In this document: positions 63,713-64,000 of the stretch, piece by piece
How the letters are laid out: each line of letters begins with the position of its first letter
Position numbering within the stretch: the first letter of the stretch is position 1
From: Lachnospiraceae bacterium
GTDB taxonomy: Bacteria; Bacillota; Clostridia; Lachnospirales; Lachnospiraceae
Assembly (NCBI GenBank): GCA_017518735.1
Contig: JAFWTY010000026.1
Span: 118,711 to 182,710 of the forward strand
Length of the DNA stretch: 64,000 bases
Direction of reading: 5' to 3'
Program-made: the position numbers and the translations under genes
The notes under the pieces: model-generated
Databases searched by the model: none
What the model was told of the DNA's origin: nothing
Seen by the model: only the letters and a program-made list of their open reading frames with translations

Positions 63713-63730
63713 CCACTTACAGGAGGAGTT

Positions 63731-64000
63731 ATGAAAGCAGTATTGCGTAAGCGACTGATTCCCGGTGCAATCGCAACCCTCATGGTTCTGTGCACGGTAT
63801 TTACGGGATCAACCGCCACAGCAAAAGGAGACGGAGTCTTCAATCTGACCGCCGGTTCCGCGGATGATACCATATCGGTGGCAGATGACAAAGAGTTTGT
63901 CGAGATGAATCTTCATGCCGGTGTAGCCGGAGTTGTGGATATCGTTTCTCTGTCAACTCAGGAAGAGTTCGACGAATATAAGGAGCAGGTGGAAGCTGAA
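63731..64000 (+). CDS. secreted protein, 3' part outside the window
   Basis: 90 codons are present from ATG 63731, after CAGGAGGAG. Arg/Lys-rich start, hydrophobic core to about residue 28 (AIATLMVLCTVFTG), then STATAKG as a likely signal-peptidase I site. The mature part begins GVFNLTAGSADDTI and continues VEMNLHAGVAGVVDIV, ending in an acidic stretch (EEFDEYKEQVEAE). Peptidoglycan hydrolases of NlpC/P60 type start in this way, and the nearby WalR-like sites would fit, but the catalytic part is not in the window. The frame is open to the last base. Confidence 0.7.
   Translation, partial: MKAVLRKRLIPGAIATLMVLCTVFTGSTATAKGDGVFNLTAGSADDTISVADDKEFVEMNLHAGVAGVVDIVSLSTQEEFDEYKEQVEAE

Overview
The window reads as chromosomal DNA of a strictly anaerobic, low-to-moderate GC Firmicute, most likely Clostridia of the Lachnospiraceae type. 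Pointers are the Firmicutes gene orders (tilS-hpt-ftsH, hrcA-grpE-dnaK-dnaJ-prmA-rsmE-mtaB, dnaE-pfkA), a CIRCE element, RecU, two glycyl-radical-type activases, a 2-hydroxyacyl-CoA dehydratase/activase pair, several small lipoproteins, and an Ala/Lys/Pro-rich histone-H1-like protein. I see no rRNA, tRNA, CRISPR array, transposase, integrase or phage gene. The genus is an inference.

Layout. 1-5.4 kb: tilS (5' end outside), a polytopic membrane protein, hpt, ftsH. 5.4-5.9 kb: intergenic region with a terminator, a perfect 14-bp inverted repeat and three 70-bp tandem repeats. 5.9-10.1 kb: tightly coupled GH13 amylase, CdaR/PucR-type regulator, radical-SAM NrdG-like activase. 10.1-13.1 kb: lipoprotein, a GT39-like membrane glycosyltransferase with an apparent 1-base frameshift near its end, and a convergent PflX-like radical SAM protein. 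13.2-17.7 kb: double-ASKHA activase and dehydratase subunit separated by a 150-bp self-complementary element. 17.7-20.9 kb: lipoproteins and a Ser-rich zinc-ribbon membrane protein. 20.9-26.2 kb: lysA, fba, a relic of a second proC, a membrane protein, an SMP-30/gluconolactonase.

26.2-30.1 kb: a regulatory region with a consensus promoter, two 17-bp operators 32 bp apart, what looks like a yybP-ykoY (manganese) riboswitch and an intrinsic terminator, all ahead of a MacB/FtsX-type ABC transporter. 30.1-35.4 kb: pgeF, a 29-codon ORF, cyclophilin, GH1 beta-glucosidase, aminotransferase, H1-like protein. 35.5-52.9 kb: heat-shock operon with CIRCE, then prmA, rsmE and mtaB in ancestral order but interrupted by recU, a cysteine desulfurase, a hybrid histidine kinase with a LytTR regulator, thiI, a repeat-bearing zinc-ribbon protein, a NUDIX hydrolase and an HPr-like protein without its active histidine. 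53-64 kb: a DUF6935-like protein, two glycosyltransferases, a beta-helix-like lipoprotein, dnaE, pfkA, an rRNA methyltransferase, proC and the start of a secreted protein with a possible WalR box.

Functionally the window mixes housekeeping (replication, proteostasis, tRNA/rRNA modification, glycolysis, lysine and proline synthesis) with carbohydrate use and cell-surface genes. The most unusual parts are the metal-type control region of the ABC transporter, the structured element splitting the dehydratase system, and several decayed or repeat-bearing loci.
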